A program made the position numbers and the translations under genes. This document shows, one piece after another, positions 43,291-55,269 of a stretch of DNA of 64,000 nucleotides (position 1 is its first letter; each line of letters opens with the position of its first letter). The DNA lies in the NCBI RefSeq assembly GCF_011386835.1, contig NC_088800.1, forward strand, positions 18,004,572 to 18,068,571, given 5' to 3'. The DNA comes from Chrysemys picta bellii. Lineage: Eukaryota > Chordata > Testudines > Emydidae. A model generated the notes under the pieces. It was not told where the DNA came from. It did no database searches and saw nothing but the letters and a program-made list of their open reading frames with translations.

Positions 43291-46200
43291 AAGAACAATC
43301 TAACTACCCATGTACCTGGGTATTTATACTATGCTCATCACCATGATATTTTGTTTAATTGTGTTTAATGCTTATTCATTTTATTATTACATCAGCATTT
43401 CTTGGGGAATTTTCAGTGAATTTACAATTAACCAGTGTACATTAAAGCTTGAATTCACATATTGTAGGTATATGCCAGTAGCAATGAGGGGGCGCTCTTC
43501 AGTTCCTGCTTATCAGTGTGAAACGAAGATCACTACCCCAGCTGGTATCTTGCTGTAGCCATCAATATAGCATATTCTGCTTCTTTTTCTTCTGCAGTAT
43601 ATTAAATTATATCTAGAGTATTTCCCTGGAACAGATCAAAACTGGTAAAAGAAATACCTTGTGACATTTTCTTTAATGAAAAACTGTGCTCTAAATAGTC
43701 TCTACGCAGTTTTAACCTTTGCATCTGTATTGAATTCAAGAAAGAGACAGTACACTGAAGCTTAAACACTGGAACCTGTCACTTAGGAACGGATCCTGCA
43801 ATTTGTAAAATGACTCCCGCTAGGTTGGAGGATGTGCTTAGCACATTGGCAGGATTGGCCCCTTCCTAATGTATTGTTTACTTGGGGCAGAAGATACATT
43901 ATGTAATGTTCAACTGAGGACCTAAAAAAAAAGATTAAATCCACATGCCCTACATTACCCCGTTCGGCAGTGATATGACATCATAATGAGGAGTATAATC
44001 GCATATTTGCCTTGGGTACTTCCTAACCCTGACTAGTCCTTATTTGAGTAATAAGGGACTGCTATGTTGGGGCTTATTGCTTAAAGAAAGCCTACAGCTA
44101 TCTAGTATTTTGTACTTGTTTTCATAAAGAGTCTGTTAGAAACAACAGTCCTTGGGTTGCTTCTTTTCCTCTTCCATATATTGTAGATTAGTTATATGAA
44201 AACTAAAAGAATTTTTTGCGATAACACTAAAATAAATGATTTATGTCAATCTATACATTCCCAGCAGCAAGACACTTCGTCACAGAGCCATTAAAGCATT
44301 TGCATTCCCAGGGACAAATTCCTGTTCCCTAATAGATTATCACTTGTAAGACTTCTGAAATCAGACAAAATTTATAAAATGGTTATTAGGTCTTTCTCCA
44401 AATGACACTTAAAACCATCATGCAGCATTGCAAAAATGTCCCAGTTGGGTTTTAAAATCAGATCTAGGGTTAATCTCAAGATTTTACCAATTGGATGTCT
44501 TAAATCCATTAATTCCATCTGACCTGCAAGTACACATCTGCTGCATGTTAGCCTTAACCTGCCGTCTGACAGTGGCACTCATTTGAATCCTCATCATTTT
44601 GATTAAAGACTTGGTTTTGTTAGGATGTCATACACAGTATATCAAAGGAGATCAGTAACCAGTCTGAAAGTCAGATGACAAAGAAAACAATCAGCACATG
44701 CACAGTTAAGCATAGTTTCATGAAGAGAAGGCTTAATGTAATGAGTCATAATTTGGAAAAGTGTCCGTAAGTGGTCTCAGCACTCCAACTGCATGGTGGG
44801 CAGTTTAGATTTTGGAAATAATTACCGAGAATGGATAGATATAAGAGATGTGTTGTCTTAGGCTCTGCCCCAGTCTAAGTACAAATTGGTCATCTCAGAT
44901 AATCAAATAGTATAAACATTCAGTCTGAATGCTCAGGACAGGCAGGACATAGTATAGTTCAAAACATTTGGCAATAATTTATCTAAAAAGTATTGTGATT
45001 TGTCCAGCTGTTCGTGGATCTAGATTAGGAAACTGTTTTTCCTTTAATCAATGCATAATGAGGAGAATTTGTTTCTGACTTGTAAGATTATCTGAAGTAC
45101 TAACTCTCTCCCTTCCTTTAGTAAAAATATGCATCCCCACCCCTCAAACACATACGTTAAAAAAAACCAACTGCAAATTCCTTGTTGGCTTCTGCTCTTC
45201 GGATTCATTTCTCTTTTCAGCGTCTTAACCCATTAGGTTTTCTATTTTGTGTATATTAGTTCTAATTTGTGTGCATGTGTGTGTATGGAAGGAGCATTAA
45301 TCACAGCAATGGCAGGAAAATAAAAGGGAACTTTTAAGCCTGTTGAAACAGCAATACCGTTCCAGTAAGTTCAAGGTCTGCCAGGATTAACATTTGGCTG
45401 ATCTGAGCCACCTGTTCTTCAAGTGAACACACAGAGATGCGAGTACTATTCCTGAAGAAGAGAACATGGATTAGCCCGGGGAAAGGAGATAGCCAGACCT
45501 CTGTGTAGCAGTAAAAATGGTCTGGGTTAGCTCTGCTGCAGATCACATCAAACTAAACTGCAGTGTCCATTTTTCACTGTTGCTATTCAGATGGCTACAT
45601 CTCAACCTGTTTTTTGTGGCATGATTATTTAGGAGGTAATAACCATTGCCTCCTAAATATAGGCTCTTCGTGTATCTTCTGAGGAAACACTCTGGTTGAT
45701 GTTTGAGATTTTCAGTGCTGATTAGGAAATTTAGCTACACATTTTGCGTTAATTTAAAAATTAGTGTGTGACTAAATTCCCTGTACCGCTTCTAAAATTG
45801 CAACCAATGCTCAAATGGTCCCTCACTCCTTTGAACAGTACTGTTTTCAGGCTGATCCTGCAAACTCTTAGTTACGTGAGTAATCCTTAATCATCTAAGT
45901 AATCCTGTTGCAGGATCCGATTCTTCCACTGTATATAAATGGCCACTTCTCTCTTAAAACTTAGGGAGATCTGTAAAGAGATGCAGTGAAGCAAAAAATG
46001 ATGGACTACCTATGATCAAAAACCATGTTAATTACAGAACATCTCTGAAGAAAGAAAACAGTAGAACTGCAGGGTAAATTATGACTGCGCCAGGACAGAG
46101 GTACTTGGACCACTATGTTAAACTCATTTGGAAGGATAAAGAGAAGTTTCTTATACACTTACAAAGATATTACAAGAGCATTGCTATTTAGTAGGAAATT

Positions 46201-46424
46201 ATAATTTTGTACATTTGGCTGATGAATTTCCCAAGTTTTCTTTTAAAATAATTTGTGTGGTTTTTTTTATAGTTTGAGGATATCCTGTGTTGTATCTTGT
46301 GCACTGGTATTTGCACAGAAATTTCCATGCTATTTTAGTATTTATGCATGATTTTCAGCAGAAAGGTATCATGTGGCCCTGTAAGTCAGGTGCCAACTGT
46401 TATGGTGCAAGGATAACAAGTCAC
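43291..46424. other. Long unique stretch, no gene
   Basis: About 3.1 kb of AT-rich DNA. Only a palindromic scrap at 45850-45920 (CTGATCCTGCAAACTC with GTTGCAGGATCC) was recognised. Confidence 0.4.
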
Positions 46425-46831
46425 AAGTGGTATTTTCAAAAGTGATTACGTTACTTAGAAGCACAGGGGCATGTCCTCACTACCTGCCAGATCGGCAGGT
46501 AGCGATCTATCTATCGGGGATCAATTTATCGCGTCTAGTGTAGACACGATAAAATCGATCCCCGATCGTTCTGCCGTCGACTCCGAAACTCCACCGCAGC
46601 GAGAGGCGGAAGCAGAGTCCACGGGGGAGCGGCAGTGGTCGATTCGCTGCCGTCCTCACAGCCAGGTAAGTTGACCTAAAATATGCAACTTCAGCTACAC
46701 TATTTGCGTAGCTGAAGTTGCGTAACTTAGGTCGACCTGCCCCCCGTAGTGTAGACCTAGCCGCACAAGTCCTCATTGACTTTCATGCTTTTAAGTCACT
46801 TAGGTCCTTTTGAAAATTTCACCTAGCAACT
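46425..46831. repeat. Foldback repeat split by another element
   Basis: GGTATTTTCAAAAGTGATTAC and CTTAGAAGCACA on the left resume at the right as GCACAAGTCCTCATTGACTT and GTCACTTAGGTCCTTTTGAAAATTTCACC. The outer arms are inverted copies. The interruption is 46466-46762. Confidence 0.65.
46466..46762. mobile_element. Palindrome-rich MITE with GCACA duplication
   Basis: The ends are GGGGCATGTCCTCACTACC and, inverted, GGCTAGGTCTACACTACGGGG. GCACA flanks both sides (46461-46465 and 46763-46767). It holds two internal hairpins: GGGGATCAATTTATCG against CGATAAAATCGATCCCC (46516-46565) and perfect 13-bp arms CAACTTCAGCTAC (46686-46698) and GTAGCTGAAGTTG (46708-46720). CpG-rich and non-coding. Confidence 0.75.
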
Positions 46832-47114
46832 TTTAAGCAAACTCAAGTTTTCTTCATCAGATCATCTTGATGATATCAAGTATCACTCTGATTATGTTGT
46901 GAATTCAGCCAATTACCTCCTCATTAGTGATGGAAGTAATATAATCACTTTTGAAAATACCACTTGTTATTCTTGCTCCATAACAGTTGAAAACATTTAT
47001 CTTACACCATGGACTTTAAGGAACTGAATCACTACATGTATTCGTTCTCTTTTTGGTTCTCTTTTGTAGGGATGCTTTTCTCTTTCTGTTAGATTCTAAC
47101 TTGTTTTAAAAGTC

Positions 47115-47270
47115 CTGTAGGGTGGGAAGGTCCCATAGCCAAGGCTTCAGCCTAAGCCCAAACATTTACATCGCAATTAAACAGCCCCACTGCCCAAGCC
47201 CCATGAACCCAAGTTGGCTGGCATGGGCCAGCTGCAGGTTTTTAACTGCAGTGTAGATATATCTTAAGAG
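47115..47270. mobile_element. MITE fragment related to 37634
   Basis: GCAATTAAACAGCCCC, TGGGCCAGCTGCAGGTTTTTAACTGCAGTGTAGATATA corresponds to the right half of the element at 37634-37912. The left terminus is missing. Confidence 0.55.
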
Positions 47271-47329
47271 ACTTTCTTCCTTCAAATTGAAATGCTGCAG
47301 GGGATTGCTGCATGTTAGTTATACCAAGC

Positions 47330-47770
47330 TGTAATGGGGCGCAGACTCACCACAGCGGCACCTCCTGATGGTTGGTTAGGAAATTAGCTCTTTCAGCGGC
47401 GTGCCTTTGCTAGTGGTGTCTCATCCTCTGTTCCTTTCTCGGTCTCCACCGTCCTCACAGTCGAACCCACGTCACTCCCAGACCGCATCCACTTCTGAAC
47501 ACTGCCGTCTGGCTGTACCTGCTCCGCTGGCTCTCCCCCCACTTCCGGGGGACCAGCGGCTTCTGGTTCTATTACTCACCTTAGTGGCTCACTGCAGTCC
47601 TCAGTCTAGCCCCTTCCTCCAAGGGCAAACTGAAGTCTGGCTTAGCCACTCTCATCATTGGCTCCTCTCTGCCCTGCAGCTTTTTTATAGGGCCCAGCCT
47701 GGCCCTGATAGGCTGCTTTCAAGCCTCCACTTGATTGGCTCCCCCTTTTCCTCCCATGGTGTAAGATAAA
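47330..47770. repeat. GC-richer segment, repeat-like
   Basis: C-rich sequence with GGCCCAGCCTGGCCCTGATAGG and TTGATTGGCTCCCCC resembles repeats I recall from turtle genomes, but the class is unknown. The open frame across it has no family features. Confidence 0.35.
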
Positions 47771-47837
47771 TGTTTCCAGGTTTATTAGTATCCTAGGTAG
47801 TGAAACTTATTTAACTATAATAAATGTGTAAAAAGTG

Positions 47838-48973
47838 TAAGTAAAAGCTGGTTTTCAGAAAGGGGGTAGATGCACAGACCAGATCTTCACTCTACAAAAC
47901 ATAATAGAACAGTGCTTAGAATGGCAATGGCAACTCTACATAAATTTCATAGACTTTGAGAAGGCTTTTGATAGCATTCACAGGACCAGCCTAGGGCGCA
48001 TTCTGCAGGCATATGGAATTCCATTCCGTATAATCAATGTCATCAAAAGTTTCTATTTCAACTTTACATGCTGTGTTGATCACAGTGAGCTCAGTTTTGA
48101 AGTCAAAACAGGAGTACGTCAGGGGTGTGTCATGTCTGCAATTCTCTTCAACACTGCCATCGACTGGGTAATGCGGCGTAAAACAGAAGACATGCAAAGA
48201 GGCATTAAATGGTCACTTTTCTCATGCCTTGAAAACCTGGACTTCACAGATGATGTCACTCTCCTATCACATACCCAACACCATATGCAAAAAAACTCAA
48301 CTCAACTCAATGCAGTCAGCCAGCAAATTGGACTGAAAATCAACCGCAATAAGACAGATATCATAACCTTTAATATTGCCTCACCATCACCAGTACGGAT
48401 AGAGCAGTGTTTCTCAAATTCGGACTGCCGCTTCTGTAGGGAAAGCCCCTGGCAGGCGGGCCGGTTTGTTTACCTGCCCCGTCCACAGGTCCGGCCAATC
48501 GCGGCTCCCACTGGCCGCGGTTCGCTGCTCCAGACCAATGGGAGCTGCTGGAAGCAGCGGCCAATACGTCCGTCGGCCTGCGCCGCTTCCAGCAGCCCCC
48601 ATTGGCCTGGAGCGGTGAACCGCGGCCAGTGGTAGCCGCGATCGGCTGGACCTGTGGATGGGGCAGGTAAACAAACTGGCCCAGCCCACCAAGGGCTTTC
48701 CCTACACAAGCGGCAGCCCCAGTTTGAGAAACACTGGGATACAGGATTATGTTCTCACCCATGTAGAAACATTCACATTCTTGGGCAGCACCATCAGCCA
48801 AGAAGGTGGAACATCCGGAACAGAATCACTAAAGCCAGGAACACCTTCAAGAGCTTAAATACAGACTGGAAATCATCAAAATACAACACCAAAAACAAAC
48901 TCAAGATTTATCAGAGCTGCGTACTTTCAACACTACTTTATAGTGCAGAATGCTGGGGAATGAGAAAGTATGA
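47838..48973 (+). pseudogene. RTE-like LINE, RT domain (left part)
   Basis: From 47849 the frame reads FQKGGRCTDQIFTLQNIIEQ, INFIDFEKAFDS (motif A, FIDFEKAFD at 47946-47972), TGVRQGC (motif B, 48111-48128), MSAILFNTAIDWVMR and DFTDDVTLL (motif C, FTDD at 48243-48254, consensus FADD). It stays open until a hAT element enters at 48405. After it, DYVLTHVETFTFLGSTISQE continues the same protein, then a short deletion at GGTS shifts the frame, and SAECWGMRKYD follows before CR1 enters. Upstream endonuclease sequence is absent. Sister of 20958-21888. Confidence 0.85.
48405..48736. mobile_element. Foldback hAT MITE inside the RTE-like LINE
   Basis: It starts CAGTGTTTCTCAAATTCGGA and ends, inverted, CAGTGTTTCTCAAACTGGGG. 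The flanks GGATAGAG (48397-48404) and GGATACAG (48737-48744) form an 8-bp duplication with one change. The arms include CCAATGGGAGCTGCTGGAAGC. Same family as 11204 and 30557. Confidence 0.9.
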
Positions 48974-51676
48974 CATAGATTCATAGATTCTAGGACTGGA
49001 AGGAACCTCGAGAGGTCACCGAGTCCAGTTCCCTGCCCTCATGGCAGGACCAAATACTGTCTAGACCATCCCTGATAGACATTTATCTAACCTACTCTTA
49101 AATATCTCCAGAGATGGAGATTCCACAACCTCCCTAGGCAGTTTATTCCAGTGTTTAACCACCCTGACAGTTAGGAACTTTTTCCTAATGGTCCAACCTA
49201 AACCTCCCTTGCTGCAGTTTAAGCCCATTGCTTCTTGTTCTATCCTTAGAGGCTAAGGTGAACAAGTTTTCTCCCTCCTCCTTATGACACCCTTTTAGAT
49301 ATCTGAAAACTGCTATCATGTCCCCTCTCAGTCTTCTCTTTTCCAAACTAAACAAACCCAATTCTTTCAGCCTTCCTTCATAGGTCATGTTCTCAAGACC
49401 TTTAATCATTCTTGTTGCTCTTCTCTGGACCCTCTCCAATTTCTCCACATCTTTCTTGAAATGCGGTGCCCAGAACTGGACACAATACTCCAGTTGAGGC
49501 CTAACCAGCACAGAGTCGAGCGGAAGAATGACTTCTAGTGTCTTGCTCACAACACACCTGTTAATGCATCCCGGAATCATGTTTGCTTTTTTTGCAACAG
49601 CATCACACTGTTGACTCATATTTAGCTTGTGGTCCACTATAACCCCTAGATCCCTTTCTGCCATACTCCTTCCTAGACAGTCTCTTCCCATTCTGTATGT
49701 GTGAAACTGATTGTTCCTTCCTAAGTGGAGCACTTTGCATTTGTCTTTGTTAAACTTCATCCTGTTTAACTCAGACCATTTCTCCAATTTGTCCAAATCA
49801 TTTTGAATTATGACCCTATCCTTCAAAGCAGTTGCAATCCCTCCCAGTTTGGTATCATTTGTAAACTTAATAAGCATACTTTCTATGCCAATATCTAAGT
49901 TGTTGATGAAGATATTGAACAGAGCCAGTCCCAAAACCTACCCCTGCGGAACCCCACTTGTTATACCTTTCCAGCTGGATTGGGAACCATTAATAACTAC
50001 TCTCTGAGTATGGTTATCCAGCCAGTTATGCACCCATCTTATAGTAGCCCTGTCTAAGTTGTATTTGCCTAGTTTATCGATAAGAATATCATGCGAGACA
50101 GTATCAAATGCCTTACTAAAGTCTAGGTATACCACATCCACCACTTCTCCCTTATCCACAAGACTTGTTATCCTATCAAAGAAAGCTATCAGATTGGTTT
50201 GACATGATTTGTTCTTTACAAATCCATGCTGGCTATTCCCTATCACCTTACTACCTTCCAAGTGTTTGCAGATGATTTCCTTAATTACTTGCTCCATTAT
50301 CTTCCCTAGCACAGAAGTTAAACTAACTGGTCTGTATAGATGGGCACTATGTTTGCCCTTTTTCAGTCTTCTGGAATCTCTCCTGTCTCCCATGATTTTC
50401 CAGAGATAATAGCTAGAGGCTCAGATACCTCCTCTATTAGCTCCTTGAGTATTCTAGGATGCATTTCATCAGGCCCTGGTGACTTGCAGGCATCTAACTT
50501 TTCTAAGTGATTTTTAACTTGTTCTTTTTTTTTATTTTATCTTCTAAACCTACCCCTTCCCATTATCATTCACTATGTTAAGCATTCCTTCAGACTTCTC
50601 GGTGAAGACCGAAACAAAGAAGTCATTAAGCATCTCTGCCATTTCCAAGTTTCCTGTTACTGTTTCTCCCTCATCACTGAGCAGTGGGCCTACCCTGTCC
50701 TTGGTCTTCCTCTTGCTTCTTATGTATTGATAAAAAGTCTTCTTGTTGCCCTTTTGAGCTCATTTTTTGCCCTTGCCTTTCTAATCTTGCCCCTGCATTC
50801 CTGTGTTGTTTGCCTATATTCATCTTTTGTAATCTGTCCTAGTTTCCATTTTTTATATGACTCCTTTTTATTTTTTAGATCTTGCAAGATCTTGTGATTA
50901 AGCCAAGGTGGTCTTTTGCCACATTTTCTATCTTTCTTATCCAGCGGAATAGCTTGCTTTTGGGCTCTTAATAATGTCCCTTTGAAAAACTTACAACTCT
51001 CCTCAGTTGTTTTTCCCCTCAGTCTTGATTCCCATGGGACCTTACCTATCAGATCTCTGAGCTTACCAAAATCCGCCTTCCTGAAATCCATTGTCTCTAT
51101 TTTGCTGTATTCCCTTCTACCCTTCCTTAGAATTGTGAACTCTATGATTTCATTATCACTTTCACCCAAGCTGCCTTCTACTTACAACGAGTTCCTTCCT
51201 ATTTGTTAAAATCAAATCTAGAACAGCTTCCCCCCTCGTAGCTTTTTCAACCTTCTGAAATAAAAAGTTGTCTGCAATGCAGTCCAAGAACTTATTGGAT
51301 AGTCTGTGCCGAGCTGTGTTATTTTCCCAACATATATCTGGATAGTTGAAGTCCCCCATCACCCCCAAATCTTGGGCTTTGGATAATTTTGTTGTTTAAA
51401 AAAAGCCTCATCCACCTCTTCCACCTGGTTAGGTGGCCTGTAGTAGACTCCTAGCATGACATCATCCTTGTTTTTTACCCCTTTTAGCCTAACCCAGAGA
51501 GACTCAACACTCCTATGTCCATCTCCACCTCAGTCCAAGTGTGTACATTTTTAATATATAAGGCAACACCTCCTCCCTTTTCCCCCGTCTATCCTTCCTG
51601 AGCAAGCTGTACCCATCCACACCAACATTCCAATCATGTGTATTATCCCACCAAGTTTCGGTGATGCCAACAATGT
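48974..51676 (-). pseudogene. CR1 LINE, 2.7 kb, endonuclease and RT
   Basis: On the minus strand it opens within the endonuclease (DIVGITETWWDNTHDWNVGV, YYRPPNQ, then [13 protein letters not shown] after a frameshift), then NRKELV, a linker, YRPVSLTSVLGKIMEQVI, HGFVKNKSCQTNLIAFFD, VYLDFSKAFDT (motif A), SGVPQG (motif B) and FTNDTKLGG (motif C, consensus FADD). A stop at 49938-49940 follows GVPQG. The C-terminus runs through [20 protein letters not shown] and is disrupted again at RFRLDH. The 3' end has the ATTCTATGA-type tail. ORF1 and the 5' end are missing. Inserted in the RTE-like LINE. Confidence 0.92.
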
Positions 51677-51943
51677 CAATGGAGATGGTTCAGTCATGTG
51701 CTTCAGATGGAAACTGATTCCATCACCAGAGTAGCAATTAGATGGACACCTGAAGGCAAGCGAAAACGAGGCTGCCCAAAAACAACATGGCGAAGAGCTG
51801 TGGAAGCCGAGCTGAAAAACCTGGGACACAGTTGGGGAACCATTGAAAGACTTGCCAGAAACAGACAGGAGTGGAGGAGCTTCGTCACTGCCCTAAACGC
51901 CAGAGGTGTAATAGGAACATGATGATGACGATAATGATGAAAT
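51677..51943 (+). pseudogene. RTE-like LINE, C-terminus and tail (right part)
   Basis: It continues the LINE broken at 48973: SHVLQMETDSITRVAIRW, TPEGKRKRGCPKTTWRRAV, EAELKNLGHSWGTIERLARN, WRSFVTALNARGVIGT, then a stop and an ATG/GATGAT-type tail (ATGATGATGACGATAATGATG). About 43 residues present in the 20958 copy are missing between the two parts, so the CR1 insertion site suffered a deletion of about 130 bp. Confidence 0.85.
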
Positions 51944-52590
51944 GTGTAGTGAATCAAATTAAAAAATGCATATTACTATCACTCATTTACATCATTCAGA
52001 GCAACTGCTAAAGGGAAAGCTCTGTAAAGTCTTCCACCTATCTGCTTTTTCTTCTATCAATATGAGTTTATCAGCCACACTCACTAAACCACCACCTCTC
52101 TCATAACTGCATTGCTGCATGCTTAGCCAGGGGGATCTCTGCTGCATATTGCATGCATATAACTGACCTTGATGTCAATAATAATTATTTATGTAACACA
52201 TTCCTTCCAGAAGTCTCCGAAAGCACTTGGTAAATTGGCCCTATATTTCATTCATTGGGCAGCCTAAACAACCATTTAAGTCAAAAGGTGAATAAATGAA
52301 AATGTGGATGCTACTTGAATGAAATGCAGCTGCCTGGGAGGCAAAAATCTTAGTGGTGCACTGCAAGCTATACAACAATGGGAAGAAGGGATGGGAAAGA
52401 TTTGGCCACGGACACTGAGACAAACCCCTAGAGTTACAAAGAAGGCCACGTACCAATATCCTACAGGCGTGCTCAGAGTTTACATGCATTGTTGTTCTTT
52501 GAGTCTACATGCACAGTTGCTGAGCTCATGGATTCAAATTAGATATTTGTACCAATGCGGATAACAGACTTGATCTATATTAATATATGG
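51944..52590. other. No gene; MIR-like scrap
   Basis: A fragment at about 52165-52260 (AATAATTATTTATGTAACAC and CTCCGAAAGCACTTGG) resembles the complement of the MIR-like SINE tail. Nothing else was recognised. Confidence 0.4.
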
Positions 52591-52595
52591 AGATA

Positions 52596-52775
52596 TACCT
52601 AGCTCATAGAGCTGGAAGGGACCTTAAAGGTCATTGGGTCCAGTCCCCTGCCTTTGCTAGCAGGACCAAGTACTGCTTTTGCCTTAGAGCCTTAAGTGGC
52701 CCTCTCAGGGATTGAACTCACAATCCTGGGTTTAGCAGATCCAACGTGCAAACCACTGAGCTATCCCTCTCCCCC
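52596..52775 (-). mobile_element. Tortoise tRNA-derived SINE, near complete
   Basis: On the minus strand it starts GGGAGAGGGATAGCTCAGTGG with A box TAGCTCAGTGG (52753-52763), then GCTAAACCCAGGATTG and B box GAGTTCAATCC (52708-52718), the body CAGTACTTGGTCCTGCTAGC, and the tail CCCAATGACCTTTAAGGTCC CTTCCAGCTCTATGAGC. The tail matches the CR1 3' end at 6294-6340, so mobilisation by CR1 is expected. The internal Pol III promoter looks largely intact. Confidence 0.92.
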
Positions 52776-52964
52776 AAACTGAAAGAAAAACTTTGCCCTA
52801 AGCATTTCCAATTTATTTTCCAGTGGTCATTGCCAGCTACATTTAGTCTGAATTTCTGAGTTTTCATTACTTGAAATTGTCTTTTCTCTTTGAGTGGAAA
52901 TTTGTGGAATGTTTTGGGAAGACAGTGTCCCACAAAAACCCATTTTATACTTATCACCAAAAAA

Positions 52965-53110
52965 GTACCTTCCTTCTGACAATCTCAAAGCACTTTACAA
53001 ACCCAAAATAATTAAGCTCCACAGCTTTGTGAGATAGGTATCCCTGATTTCACTTGCCCTATCTATTTTATGTCTCACTCAGTGGGAAACCAAAACTCCT
53101 TCAGTAACAA
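52965..53110 (-). repeat. MIR-like SINE fragment
   Basis: AATCTCAAAGCACTTTACAAAC, then TTTGTGAGATAGGTATCCCTG, match the layout of 26480-26740. Confidence 0.5.
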
Positions 53111-54539
53111 GTTTAACAAAAACCTTGTTAAAACAGAGCCACTCAGAAGCATGTGCTAAGTCATTCCTGCTAGGTTAGCTATTAAAGTTACATGAATGAA
53201 GTAGAAAAATACTATCATTAGCAAAAACACTTTTTAAAAGTGTGTGTGTATTGGAGTATGATCTGAGATGAGCTGCATGTGTTAGACTATATAAGGGCTA
53301 CTTTTATTCACTTGAGTCATTCTCATCCATACAAACAGTCCATTTACTTCAATGTACTATTCATCCAAATAAGGACTACTCACAAAAGTAAAGGTTTCAT
53401 GATTGGGCACGAAGTACTAAACCAAATAATTCCAGTGTTTGGAATTGCCATGGGAATATCTTAGATTTCCATCAAGTTAAGTCTTGCATAGATAGTCATG
53501 CTCCTTTTTTCCTAATGTGACTATGGTCACTCCCTTCTCTGACTGTTGTTTGGGTGTAATTATAAGGTGCCTGCAGAAATCCCATTAAATGTCTTTAGTT
53601 TTTGTTTGTAAATTATTGTATGGATTGTATGGTTTATATACTGATTTATGTGTTCAAAAGTCACAGCAAAATTCCATATCAAGAACTATGGCATCTTAGA
53701 GCATTATTTTTAAATGAATAACAAAGCTGTTACTGCCATTTCAGTCTTTGAAATTAAATATTCAGGGTTTTTACTTTTTCCAGCTCAATAGAATCTGTCT
53801 TTCAAACATTACCAAGGACACATGAGCATTGCCTAAGAGTTGCCAGTTTTCTTGCAAAGCAGCCAGTGGGCAATTTATTTATTAAGGGTGCAAGAGATAC
53901 ACTATGCAACTGCACATCTTGCCCAGACCTAATACCAAGAATATAGCTAAGGCCCTGAAGTTCTCAAACTCATTCTGACCCTAGTTCTGAGTTGTATTTG
54001 GTATACTGCAACTTTGTGGCCAAAACTGATGCACAGAGAGACAGGAGAAGGAGCAAGAAGTTTTCCTAAAAAGAGTTCAAATGTGTGAGGATCTGAATTG
54101 CCGAGGATGCTGCAGAGAACAAACGAAAGAGAAGAACAAGAGAGGGACACACTTTTCCTTATGAAAGAGGAGGTGAAAATGAAGTAGTGGGGTAAAAGTA
54201 TGTGAAATTTCTTCACTTAGGTGGACTTGCTGAGGATGTATAGTAATCGTGCTGTCTTAGCAATCTGTTCTGTTCCCTTATAACACTGTGTATGTATCTT
54301 ATTTCTTCATATACCTTATGTTTGGAAGGGGAGGACGAGTACTGACTGCAAGGTAATATAGCCCCCAAAACATTCAGACTGTGCATCAGCCTATGGCTGA
54401 GGTTTGGTTGATAGTTTGAATGCAGATTCAAACTATAACCAAGCTAGGGAATGGCATTAATCTTAATGCAGTATATGGCATGCACTTTATACAGCATCTT
54501 GCCATGCACAGCAGAGCAGAATCTCCCTCTAGCTCTTTT
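53111..54539. other. No gene; palindromic repeat at 53290-53410
   Basis: ACTTGAGTCATTCTCATCC and ATAAGGACTACTCACAAAAG belong to the small palindromic families. The remainder is unique and shows no gene. Confidence 0.4.
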
Positions 54540-54540
54540 T

Positions 54541-54662
54541 CTATTATACTGCGGTAGTGCCAAGAGTCTCCAGTTGGGATGGTTGCCCTGCTGTGTGAGG
54601 TGCTGTACACATGAGAAGACTTGGTCCTTTGCCCTGAGTATTTTACAGTCTTGTACATTTTG
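54541..54662 (-). repeat. MIR-like SINE tail
   Basis: ACTGCGGTAGTGCCAAGAGTC, GAGGTGCTGTACACATGAGAAG and CTTGGTCCTTTGCCC are a diverged complement of the L2-like SINE tail. Confidence 0.55.
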
Positions 54663-54789
54663 TCTTTTCTTATTTAAATTTTAAACTCTTCCGGGAAGGG
54701 AACATATCTATATGTGAAAATTTATTTCATATTATCAGCATCAGGCCCAGTGACTAACAAAACTTTTTATGCTGTCAGCTGACTACGGC

Positions 54790-54912
54790 TAGGGTGACCA
54801 GATGTCCCAATTTTATAGGGACAGTCCCAATATTTGGGGCTTTTTCTTATACAGACACCTATTACCCCCCACTCCCATCCCGATTTTTCACACTTGCTGT
54901 CTGGTCACCCTA
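54790..54912. mobile_element. Short hAT MITE (123 bp)
   Basis: It starts TAGGGTGACCAGATGTCCC and ends, inverted, TAGGGTGACCAGACAGC. The flanks ACTACGGC (54782-54789) and ACTATGGC (54913-54920) are an 8-bp duplication with one change. Internal TTATAGGGACAGTCCC is a short palindrome. The partial copy at 7931 has the same end. Confidence 0.87.
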
Positions 54913-54939
54913 ACTATGGCTCTTAAGCACCTGTGTAGT

Positions 54940-55010
54940 CAATGAGACTATTCCCATGCTTAAATTTATGCATGTGCTTAAGCGCTTTGCTGGTCAGGGC
55001 CTAAGATTTT
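54940..55010. repeat. Small palindromic repeat
   Basis: GTCAATGAGACTATTCCCATGC, TTTATGCATGTGCTTAAGCGCTTTGCTGG: the AAGCACATGCTTAA-type family. Confidence 0.55.
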
Positions 55011-55269
55011 AGAAATTCCCCTAAAAGTTTGAATTTACAGAGGTTTTTGAATAAACCATCCATCACCTGCATAACAGAATACTGGATATAAACTATTGGT
55101 TCTATTTGTAACATGAAATAGAATTGGGAAAGGGTGTGTTTTTGCACTGAATCCCTTTCTATAGCCTCTTCTTTGCAGTGATGATCAATGACTCAGGGTG
55201 TGATCAGAGGTGTTATGCCAGGAGTTCTCACATTCTGAACTTCTGGCAAGGTTTCAAACCTGGGCAGAC

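Noticed and set aside
38546..46424. CRISPR arrays, operons or bacterial-type systems
   Set aside because: No direct-repeat arrays with spacers, no compact gene order; the DNA is clearly vertebrate nuclear sequence.
46684..46722. Perfect hairpin as a microRNA gene
   Set aside because: It is an internal part of a repeated MITE and there is no evidence of expression or a conserved mature arm. It is kept as a finding, not annotated as ncRNA.
52596..52775. A functional tRNA gene
   Set aside because: A and B boxes are present, but the body and CR1-like tail identify a SINE, and no cloverleaf with a proper acceptor stem forms.
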